A DNA stretch of 21,974 nt from Paraglomus occultum (taxonomy: Eukaryota; Glomeromycota; Glomeromycetes; Paraglomerales; Paraglomeraceae): positions 1-21,974 of the forward strand of contig CAJVPJ010000553.1 of assembly GCA_910592205.1 (NCBI GenBank). The letters run 5' to 3'. The translations under genes were made by a program, and so were the position numbers. Under the pieces are notes generated by a model. That model searched no databases. It was not told where the DNA came from and worked only from the letters and a program-made list of their open reading frames with translations. This document shows, piece by piece, positions 8,941 through 17,160 of the stretch; positions within the stretch are counted from its first letter, which is position 1; each line of letters starts with the position of its first letter.

Positions 8941-11139
8941 ATGTCTCAGGCTAACATTGAAGTATCAGAGACTGATGCACTTGAATTGAGAAATAGTGGG
9001 GCAGAATATTTGATGCTTGATCAATATGAAACCGCTTTGAAGCATTTTTTTAAATCTTTAAAATATGAACCAACTAATACATTAGCATTGAGATTAATAA
9101 CAGATGCTTACTATTACTATATACTTTACCCACATATTAATATTAACATATTAGATATGAAAAAATGCCAAAATAATGATGCAGGAATAACAGCTTTGGC
9201 AAAGGCCATAGCATTAGATTTTCATTTATCCTTGACCCCCTTTAATCTTCAGCATCAGTACAATGAAATTGGAAAAACAGGAACAATAGCTTTGATAAAA
9301 GCTTTACAATCAAATTCATCCTTGACTTCTACAGCTTTGGCAAGAGCTTTAGAATTAAATTCATCCTTAACTTTTTTGAATCTTGATAGTAACCAGGTTG
9401 GGGATACAGGAGCAACAGCTTTGGCAAAAGCTTTAGAATCAAATTCATCCTTGACTTCTTTGAATCTTGATAGTAACCAGGTTGGGGATACAGGAGCAAC
9501 AGCTTTGGCAAAAGCTTTAGAATCAAATTTATCCTTGACTTCCTTGAATCTTGCATGGAACCAGATTGGGGATACAGGAGCAACAGTTTTGGCAAAAGCT
9601 TTAGAATCAAATTCATCCTTGACTTCTTTGAATCTTGATATTAATCAGATTGGACATACAGGAGCAACAGCTCTGGCAAAAGCTTTAGAATCAAATTCAT
9701 CCTTAACTTCCTTGCATCTTGCATGGAATCAGATTGGGGATACAGGAGCAGCAGTTTTGGCAAAAGCTTTAGAATCAGTTTCATACTTGACATCTGTGAA
9801 TCTTAATATTAATCAGATTGAGCATACAGGAGCAACAGCTTTGGCAAAAGCTTTAGAACCAGATCCATACCTGACTTCTTTGAATCTTGATATTAATCAG
9901 ACTGGGGATGCAAGGGCAACAGCTTTGGCAAAAGTTTTAGAATTAAATTCATCTTTGACTTCTTGGAATCTTCATTATCATGAAATTGGGGATACTGGAG
10001 CAACAGCTTTGGCAAAAGCTTTGGAATCAAATTTATCCTTGACTTCCTTGAATCTTGCATGGAACCAGATTGGGCATACAGGAGCAACAGCTTTGGCCAA
10101 AGCCTTAGAATCAAATTCATCCTTGATTTCTTTGAATCTTGCAAAGAATCAGATTGGGGATACAGGAGCAACAGCTTTGGCAAAAGCTTTAGAATCAAAT
10201 TCATCCTTAACTTCTTTGAATCTTCAGTATAATTTAATTGGGGATACAGAAACAACAGTTTTGGCAAAAGCTTTAAAATCAAATTCATCATTAACTTCTT
10301 TGAATCTTGGATGGAATCAGATTGGGGATACAGGAGCAACAGCTTTGGCAATAGCATTAGAATCAAATTTATCCTTGACTTCTTTGAATCTTGGTAATAA
10401 TCTGATTGGGTATACAGGAGCAACATCATTGGCAAAAGCTTTAGAATCAAACTTATTTTTGACTTCTTTGAATCTTCAGTATAATGTAATTGGGGATACA
10501 GGAACAGCAGCATTGGCAAAAGCATTAGAATCAAATTCATCCTTGACTTCCTTGAATCTTGGTAGTAATCAGATTAGGCATACAGGAGCAACAGCTTTGG
10601 CAATAGCATTAGAATCAAATTCATACTTGACATCATTGAATCTTCAGTATAACATAATTGAGCATGAAGGAGCAACAGCTTTAGCAAAAGCTTTAGAATT
10701 AAATTCATCCTTGACTTCTTTGAATCTTGAATGGAATCGGGTTGGGAATACAGGAGCAACAGCTTTGGCAAAAGCTTTAGAATTAAATTCATCCTTGACT
10801 TCTTTGAATCTTGATGGTAATAGGATTGAGGATACAGGAGCAACAGCATTGGCAAGAGTTTTAGAATTAAATTCATCCTTGACTTCTTTGAATATTGCAT
10901 GGAATCAGATTTGGCATACAGGAGCAACAGCTTTGGCAAATGCCTTGGAATCAAATTCATCCTTGACTTCTTTGAATCTTGCAAAGAATCAGATTGGATT
11001 TACAGGAACAACAGCTTTGGCACAAGCTTTAGAATTTAATTCATTTTTGACTTCTTTGGATCTTGCAGAGAATCGAATTGGGTATACAGGAGCAACAGTT
11101 TCAGCCAAATACAAAACAAATTTATCTTTGACTTCTTGA
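8941..11139 (+). CDS. TPR-LRR protein, RI/NLRC3-like 28-residue repeats, apparently truncated
   Basis: A single-exon frame of 732 residues. The ATG lies in the conserved TTAAACAATG context and gives MSQANIEVSETDALELRNSG. Residues about 13-46 form one TPR (AEYLMLDQYETALKHF, then KSLKYEPTN). From about residue 90 to the end run about 23 LRR units of 28 residues (84 nt), of the pattern LTSLNLxxNQIGDTGAT followed by ALAKALESNSS. These are ribonuclease-inhibitor-type repeats like those of NLRC3 and other NLR proteins, which usually form a curved protein-binding surface. One early unit is cut to 15 residues (LTSTALARALELNSS), an in-frame loss of 13. The residues after L-N-L vary widely (DS, AW, DI, HY, AK, QY, GW, GN, EW, DG, AE) while the rest is nearly constant. 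The last unit reads ACTTCTTGAG where others read ACTTCTTTGAA, so a 1-nt loss makes the stop. No GTPase domain follows, unlike in the 13312 paralogue. Expected to be cytosolic; no signal peptide or membrane segment is seen. Its partner is unknown. Confidence 0.85.
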   Translation: MSQANIEVSETDALELRNSGAEYLMLDQYETALKHFFKSLKYEPTNTLALRLITDAYYYYILYPHININILDMKKCQNNDAGITALAKAIALDFHLSLTPFNLQHQYNEIGKTGTIALIKALQSNSSLTSTALARALELNSSLTFLNLDSNQVGDTGATALAKALESNSSLTSLNLDSNQVGDTGATALAKALESNLSLTSLNLAWNQIGDTGATVLAKALESNSSLTSLNLDINQIGHTGATALAKALESNSSLTSLHLAWNQIGDTGAAVLAKALESVSYLTSVNLNINQIEHTGATALAKALEPDPYLTSLNLDINQTGDARATALAKVLELNSSLTSWNLHYHEIGDTGATALAKALESNLSLTSLNLAWNQIGHTGATALAKALESNSSLISLNLAKNQIGDTGATALAKALESNSSLTSLNLQYNLIGDTETTVLAKALKSNSSLTSLNLGWNQIGDTGATALAIALESNLSLTSLNLGNNLIGYTGATSLAKALESNLFLTSLNLQYNVIGDTGTAALAKALESNSSLTSLNLGSNQIRHTGATALAIALESNSYLTSLNLQYNIIEHEGATALAKALELNSSLTSLNLEWNRVGNTGATALAKALELNSSLTSLNLDGNRIEDTGATALARVLELNSSLTSLNIAWNQIWHTGATALANALESNSSLTSLNLAKNQIGFTGTTALAQALEFNSFLTSLDLAENRIGYTGATVSAKYKTNLSLTS

Positions 11140-11250
11140 GTTTTATTTTAGTATAATTAAATTGGAAGTACTAGTACAATTACAATTGAGCAGTAGCTTT
11201 GGCAAAAGCTTTAGAATCGAGTTTATCCTCGACTTTTTGAATATTGGCAT
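11140..11250 (+). pseudogene. LRR-unit remnant after the premature stop
   Basis: Directly after the stop the DNA still resembles the LRR array. First comes a degenerate unit (TATAATTAAATTGG...). Then GCTTTGGCAAAAGCTTTAGAATC at about 11195-11217 is near identical to the array consensus, followed by TTATCCTCGACTTTTTGAAT. Homology to the array ends near 11245, where duplicated flank copy B begins. This shows the array once ran further. It gives no trace of an IRG domain at this locus. Confidence 0.75.
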
Positions 11251-12662
11251 GCTGATTTATCAATATGCAATGACAGGTCATACTATTTTTTACCTCTTTG
11301 CAGTTATTTGCATTTTCGCCTCCCACAGCATTTTTTAGGAAATTAACAATGGCTCGCGAAACGCGTTCGCCACTCTGTGTTACCCAAGTACGAGACAAAT
11401 TAATTGTTAGTGGGTATTTTTCCAACCCCTTTTTAGTTAATTCGATTCTACCCACCCCATGGCAAATATTCAGTGACTATCAAGGCAATATATGAAACGT
11501 TCACGTTGCCTGGGTATACCTCAACCAACGAATTATCGTCAAATCATATCGTCTGCTTCACACACGCTTTCTTAGTCTAGCACCATTAGCATTCACGTTG
11601 GTACTATTAACAAGAATGCAATCCTACTCTATGATATTATTCTGCAACTGCCGAATTAGGACTGAGTGTACGTCGCGATGCGGAAACAATTGTTGTCAAT
11701 AGATTATCAATGATGTGAAAGTAATCCTACAACAGTGTTGACATATCCGGACAGTTACTGTATTGCTGTTGATAAATATTCAAATGCCTACGTTTTCGAA
11801 TCATATTAATACAAACATACGCACTTGTTATATATATACAATACGTCCTTGAATTGGGCTCTGGCAACAAAATTTTTGACGATCTCTGCCGCATATTAAT
11901 ATTTCATTGGGTTAACACGAGTTTATTAATAAATTAGTTCTAACTATTAGTTTATGATAGAATTTGGTTCGAGGCCGCAATTTGCATAAACCACGGCATC
12001 TGTTTAAGAAATTGTTTTAACCATTTGTAAATGTCTTACAAAATAATCGAATTTCTATTACGTAAACTCTCATGAATAAGATCCTATTATAGCTAAGAAC
12101 CTGTAATGTTACAGAATAACTAAACAACTTTCCCTCATCACCCGCTTAGTATCGTAGAATCTAGGCAAGGCGAACAATTGTTTTAAGGCCGCCCAAATAT
12201 CTCATGAAGGTGTGGATCTGCGTTTAAACATGCCAACATTTATTAATGAAAATTGAAATCAATATGAAAACTAAAGTCACGAAATTAGGTACGAGAAATT
12301 ATTTCAAGTACGATGCTAATTTCAATTTCTAACCACTTGAGGTGAAAGCATTCACTCCAATTGATTTTATAATAAACTGGACAGTATATTAATATGGTGC
12401 TCTGTGAGATCTTTCGGGTGTCGCAGTTGCTGATGTCTTAAATAATTATTTCGCTGTTCGTATAAGGAACACCATCGATGGCGTCATCGTTAAACAAAAC
12501 CTGGGCATTTCAGGTCAGAGCTCATTATTTCCGACTATACAGTACGTGGTTGAAATGTCTAAGTTAACTGAAAGTGATGTTCTCATACTATATGAAGCTG
12601 ACGTTATCAGTAACAGACCCATACCCAACAGTTATATCATGAATATTTTGTATTTGTACTTG

Positions 12663-12711
12663 GAGACTATGTAAATCGTTGGGAGATAACCAATTATGTA
12701 GACATAGTCTC
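12663..12711. repeat. Hairpin with 10-bp perfect arms, copy B
   Basis: GAGACTATGT at 12663-12672 faces ACATAGTCTC at 12702-12711, with a 29-nt loop. The arms are identical to those at 8394-8442, while the loop between them differs at many positions. It lies about 600 bases before the 13312 start. Confidence 0.55.
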
Positions 12712-13206
12712 TACTTGTAAGATTGAGTTGAACTGTACACAAGGGTAGTCGTATAGTTTTGGCCATCCACAAGAGTTCTCCGGGCTTACCCAGTCCCAAG
12801 ACATATACCGTCCAGTCGTCAGATCGACTCGCATAGTGAGTAATATTGTAGTGTACTAATTCTAACTTGGAAGATCTGAAAATGCAGTTTATTTATATAC
12901 AAATCAGTGAGAAATTATTTCCAAGTGTACACGCCTGTTTTCATAATTAATTAAACTCTTCCATTAAGGAGCCAGTTATTTGATATTCATAATTGTATAT
13001 TCTTTTTGCGTAGCTCATAATTTTTCTGGGATTGTAGTTGAAGCCGTTTAGCTTGGCGCTGAATGTTATGTTTCGTATTGAAAGAAATGACTGTAAGGTT
13101 GCGTGTCGGAGGCTGATTGGCTTTATTAAGAGACTACAATAAATGGTGCGAAGTACTCTATCAATCAATCTTGAAGATCGTCATCTGATTGGGCGGACAC
13201 TTTAGG

Positions 13207-13311
13207 AAATTTTATAATGAACAACCAATTACATTTCAATTTATTATTATTATGTGAGCAAAGGAGTTTTCGCCAATTTGATAGTTGAGTACTTACACTT
13301 ATTGTTAAACA
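13207..13311 (+). promoter_or_regulatory. Leader block with a small upstream open frame
   Basis: The 100 bases before the start resemble the leader of the minus-strand pseudogene at 1939-2075. An upstream ATG at 13217 opens 23 codons (MNNQLHFNLLLLC..., stop at 13286-13288) and lies entirely before the main ATG. The pseudogene leader has a related frame beginning MTDQSHFDLL. The likeness could simply reflect shared DNA descent. If transcribed, the small frame could lower translation of the main gene. Confidence 0.4.
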
Positions 13312-15459
13312 ATGTCCCAGGTTAATATTAATATGACAGATGCACTTGAATTGAGAAATAGTGGAGCAGACTATTTGATGCTTGATCAATATGAAATTGC
13401 TTTGAAGTATTTTGTCAAATCTTTAAAATATGAACAATATAATACATTGGCATCAGGATTAGTGATAGATACTTTCTGTACACTTAATCCACATATCAAT
13501 ATATTACATATGACAAAAAGCCAACTTGATTCCTTGAATCTTAATAGTGATTGGATTAGATATGCACGATTACCAGCTTTTACTTTGGCAGCAGCTTTAG
13601 AATCATTGACTTCTTTGAATCTTACACAGAATCAGATTGGAGATGCAGGAGCAGCAGCCTTGGCAAAAGCTTTAGAATCCAATTCATCATTGACTTCTTT
13701 GAATCTTGAACACAATTTGATCAGTGAAATGGGAGCAATGGATTTGGCAAAAGCTTTAGAATCAAATTTATCCTTAACTATTTTAAATCTTACACAGAAT
13801 CAGATTGGAGATACAGGAGCAGCAGCCTTGGCAAAAGCTTTAGTATCAAATTTATCCTTAACTTCTTTGAGTCTTGAGAGAAATCAGATTGGGCATACAG
13901 GAGCATCAGCTTTGGCAAAAGCTTTGGAATCAAACTCATCCTTGACTTCTTTGAATCTTGATCATAATCAGATTGGGGATACAGGAACAACAGTTTTGGC
14001 AAAATTTTTAGAATCAAATTCATCCTTGACTTGTTTGAATCTTAATCATAATCAGATTGGGCATACAGGAGCATCAGCTTTGGCAAAAACTTTGGAATCA
14101 AACTCATCCTTGACTTCTTTGAATCTTGATCATAATCAGATTGGGGATACAGGAGCAACAGTCTTGGCAAAATCTTTGGAATCAAATTCATTCTTGACTT
14201 CTTTGAATCTTAATCATAATCAGATTGGAGATGCAGGAGCAACAGCTTTGGCAAAAGCTTTAAAGTCAAATTTATACTTGACTTTTTTGAATCTTGTATG
14301 GAAACAGATTGGAGGATCAAATTCATCCTTGACTTCTTTGAATCTTACACATAACCAGATTGGGAATACAGGAGCAATAGCTTTGGCAAAAGCCTTAGAA
14401 TCAAATTCATCCTTGATTTCTTTGAATGTTCAGTATAATGTAATTGGGGATACAGGAGCAGTAGCCTTGGCAAAAGCTTTAAAATCAAATTCATCCTTGA
14501 TTTCTTTGAATCTTACACATAACCAGATTGGGCATACAGGAGCAACAGCTCTGGTAAAAGCTTTAGACTCAAATTTATTCAGGATTTTTTTGAATTTTGA
14601 GAATAAGCAAACATTTTTGGCAAACATATGTCCAGCTGCTTGGATCGAAAGCATTCCTGCGGAGTTGAAGCCGACCAAAGAGCAATATGAAGAGGCTAAG
14701 TCTATGCTCAAAGACCCTGACGGCCTTCTTTACCATTTTGCTGTTGCTGGACATGCTGGTACTGGGAAGTCTTCTTTAATCAATGCTCTCCGAGGTTGTA
14801 GAGATAAAGATAAAGGTGCAGCCAAAGTTGGCGTTGCTGAGACAACCATGGCCATAAAGCAATATCCAGACACAAATTCAGTACTCAACAAATTTGTATG
14901 GTATGATATTCCAGGTGCTGGCACACAGGCCAATAGAGTAGAGCAGTATGTCATTGATAAAGGGCTTTTTGTTTTTGACTTTATTATCATTTGTTGGAAA
15001 GATCGAATTATGGAGACCGATATGCAAATTCTCAATTCATGTAAAATATGGAAAATACCTACCTTCCTTGTTCGGACAAATTCCCAAACACATATCAATA
15101 ACCTAAAGCTAAGTGAGGATATAACAGAAAAAGAAGCAACTGACATGCTTAAAAATGAGACACATGAAACTGTCAAAAGAAATCTGAGAGAGGGTAACTA
15201 CAATGAACTGAACAAGAAAGTTTATATCATTGATAAACATATCTTGGGCAAAATTGTTTCAAGTTTTACAAAGAAGTTATACTCAGTAGAAGATTTTACA
15301 AAGTCCCACTTGATAAGAAATTATAATATTACAGAAGATGACATTTGGACAGTAGTAAATGCAGAAGGCATAATAGTAATAGATGAAGTTGATTTTTTAA
15401 AGGACCTGCTTGAAACAGTGAATATGAAAGAGCAGCAATGTTTGATAGTTAGGAATTGA
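13312..15459 (+). CDS. TPR-LRR protein with C-terminal IRG-like GTPase domain
   Basis: A single-exon frame of 715 residues. Residues about 11-44 are one TPR (ADYLMLDQYEIALKYF). A degenerate unit from about 72 leads into LRR units from residue 99 to about 430: 11 full units of 28 residues, one cut to 17 (LTFLNLVWKQIGGSNSS) and a fading last one. After a linker (IPAELKPTKEQYEEAKSML) comes a GTPase domain. Its P-loop is GHAGTGKSS at 480-488 and INALRG follows. The switch I region is VGVAETTM, G3 is W-Y-D-I-P-G at 530-535, and the strand FLVRT reaches 589. This order and wording match interferon-inducible IRG GTPases (known forms INALRG, TGVxETTM, WDLPG, FVRTKxD). The G4 position reads RTNSQ instead of RTKxD, so base specificity may be altered or lost. 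The C-terminal 90 residues are helix-rich without a known motif. By family, a GTP-dependent switch joined to an LRR sensor is a reasonable model; immune or self-recognition function is inference. No membrane segment or lipidation motif is seen. Confidence 0.9.
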   Translation: MSQVNINMTDALELRNSGADYLMLDQYEIALKYFVKSLKYEQYNTLASGLVIDTFCTLNPHINILHMTKSQLDSLNLNSDWIRYARLPAFTLAAALESLTSLNLTQNQIGDAGAAALAKALESNSSLTSLNLEHNLISEMGAMDLAKALESNLSLTILNLTQNQIGDTGAAALAKALVSNLSLTSLSLERNQIGHTGASALAKALESNSSLTSLNLDHNQIGDTGTTVLAKFLESNSSLTCLNLNHNQIGHTGASALAKTLESNSSLTSLNLDHNQIGDTGATVLAKSLESNSFLTSLNLNHNQIGDAGATALAKALKSNLYLTFLNLVWKQIGGSNSSLTSLNLTHNQIGNTGAIALAKALESNSSLISLNVQYNVIGDTGAVALAKALKSNSSLISLNLTHNQIGHTGATALVKALDSNLFRIFLNFENKQTFLANICPAAWIESIPAELKPTKEQYEEAKSMLKDPDGLLYHFAVAGHAGTGKSSLINALRGCRDKDKGAAKVGVAETTMAIKQYPDTNSVLNKFVWYDIPGAGTQANRVEQYVIDKGLFVFDFIIICWKDRIMETDMQILNSCKIWKIPTFLVRTNSQTHINNLKLSEDITEKEATDMLKNETHETVKRNLREGNYNELNKKVYIIDKHILGKIVSSFTKKLYSVEDFTKSHLIRNYNITEDDIWTVVNAEGIIVIDEVDFLKDLLETVNMKEQQCLIVRN

Positions 15460-15764
15460 TAAATAATAGTTCCTAACTTCTCCACAATGACATCTCACAA
15501 AAAATCCAATAGACTTTATGAGAGTCTTCTTTTACTGAATATCCTTTGCACCCAGCTGTTTTTGCCCTTATTATTATTCAGATAAATTTCTTAACAAAGT
15601 CAGGTTTTATTATCTTAGTAATTGGGAGAGAAACATTTGAACTTTTTATTTATCTACCAATAGAACTGTGTGCAATTGTGCTTGGTTGATGATATGACCA
15701 TTTTCACAGGATAGCTAATGAAAAGACCAAGTGCAGTTGAGATATTCAGAAAACATTGACTATG

Positions 15765-15832
<68 letters not shown>
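15765..15832 (+). repeat. (ACT)n microsatellite
   Basis: About 22 uninterrupted ACT units (68 bases), about 300 bases after the LRR-IRG gene stop. Being a perfect tract, it is expected to vary in length between strains. No coding role is seen. Confidence 0.97.
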
Positions 15833-16385
15833 AGTTTTAAACTTGATCTTAGCAGTCAGTGAATGTAGTAGTAGCATTCAGTTAAATCCATCCTTTGTTT
15901 AATTATGTAGAGACGATTTATTACCTCTTTTTTTCATCATTTATATTATTACATGTCAATTGTCTGAGTTGTGTTAATTATGTACTGGCTGGCAGTTTAA
16001 GTTATTATTATTTCTCTATCATTGTTTTCATTTGAGCCATTATAATGTCTTTCTCAGGTGTCTAGTAGTAGTATTAGTACTAGTATTAGTATAGATAGAG
16101 AGAACTTGAAGCATTTCACAAAATTCACTCAGAATAATTTTGAGCAACTGCAATTGCAACTATCCCCAAGAAATAAAAACGTATTATTATTATTTCATAT
16201 TCAGTGGATTCATAATAATAAATTCATATATGGGCCTATATATGGGCCTCTATACTAATACTTGTTTTTTTGCCTTGAAACGTACAATGAAATGGCGATG
16301 GACGATGGGATAATAATAAGACTGGCCCAGAATTCCGAACTACTACCCACTAGTTTTACTCGCGGTGGACAAAATTCATTCTGTA

Positions 16386-16439
16386 TTGGCATAGTCTTTA
16401 TGAATGTAGCTTGCTTCAAAAAGCCTGGCGATTTGAAGT
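16386..16439 (+). repeat. Diverged direct repeat, copy 1
   Basis: This matches 16671-16727 with shared ATAGTCTTTATGA, TAGCT, CTTCAAAAA and GATTTGAAGT in the same order. The copies are about 285 bases apart. Identity outside these blocks is low, so the duplication is old or the element is a small dispersed repeat. Confidence 0.6.
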
Positions 16440-16670
16440 CACTTCTTACTTTATTACTGGTAAATTAGGCTGTTACAAGAGACACTGTAATACGCTCATA
16501 AAGACTATATTAATATGCCAATACATATTAATATTGTAACACATGTTATAACCACTTTTTCGTTTCCCTTGGCAAACCGAAAGTTTACATATGGAAACCT
16601 TTTTTATTTAGAACGATTAGAAAGGAACGATATTTCTTATATTGCAAGTGTTTATACTATGTTATACGTG

Positions 16671-16727
16671 TTGGAATAGTCTTTATGAGCATAGCTACTT
16701 CCTTCAAAAATCTTAGAGATTTGAAGT
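16671..16727 (+). repeat. Diverged direct repeat, copy 2
   Basis: Partner of 16386-16439, same strand, 3 bases longer. Both copies begin TTGG-ATAGTCTTTATGA and end GATTTGAAGT. Confidence 0.6.
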
Positions 16728-17160
16728 TTGCTCGAATATTGATATTAATATGGCTTCTCATATGACCTTTCCTATTACTATGTGTGTGACACTACTACTA
16801 CCCCCATGCTCAATAGATTAATAAACTTGAGATTAACGTACCAACCAGAGTTAATGCTTCCTAAAATTTAGATCGTGTTATAATTAAACTGTTGTATAAT
16901 TGTGGTAATTTACTAGTTTAGGTTGCGCCACGACAATATGTCTTTCTGTGGTTAAAGATATATAAGTGGTTGTCGGCATTCGAAGATTCAATTCGCGATG
17001 GGCGTACGTTAACCCATTAATACAGGGGGACAATTCAATCAGCCGATCGGCTGTCAAATACAATCACAGGGGTTGTGCGCCAAATATAGCGCGCGCGCGT
17101 GGCGAGAGTTTTACACATAGGAACGTCTTCTTTTGTTACAGAGCTTGTAATTGTTCTGAA

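Larger units (their letters stand above)
11252..13311 (+). repeat. Segmental duplication, 5' flank copy B (before the 13312 gene)
   Basis: Partner of 7056-8940 in the same orientation, about 4.2-4.4 kb downstream. The two copies differ by substitutions and many small insertions and deletions, so the event is not recent. A 49-codon frame starting at the ATG at 11349 (MARETRSPLCVTQVRDKL...) is frame-broken in copy A (AAGGCTCGCG, no start). I therefore do not call it a gene. Copy B has extra sequence near 12300-12360, 12430-12480 and 12750-12830. Confidence 0.85.
15460..17160. other. Intergenic stretch with simple repeats, no gene supported
   Basis: This lies between the LRR-IRG gene and the HAUS8-like gene. 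It holds an (ACT)n tract, an imperfect TAG/TAT tract near 16063-16100, a diverged direct repeat (16386 and 16671) and a short GCGCGCGCGC run near 17090. Open frames at 16058-16258 and 16262-16468 grow out of the simple repeats or carry no family motif. The end of the stretch may hold a spliced 5' leader of the HAUS8-like gene: TTTTGTTACAG at about 17131-17141 is a good acceptor. Confidence 0.4.

Noticed and set aside
9290-11139. Regularly spaced repeats that might suggest a CRISPR array
   Set aside because: The 84-nt period is in frame and encodes canonical LRR units. The repeats are adjacent, with no spacers.
13312-15459. NACHT or NB-ARC domain in the LRR protein
   Set aside because: The motifs after the P-loop (INALRG, VGVAETTM, WYDIPG, FLVRT) are of IRG type, with no Walker B acidic cluster or sensor motifs of STAND ATPases.
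16058-16258. Open frame beginning MSSSSISTSISI as an upstream exon of the HAUS8-like gene
   Set aside because: It arises from an imperfect TAG/TAT repeat, starts without an ATG, and has no clear donor joining it to 17141 in phase.
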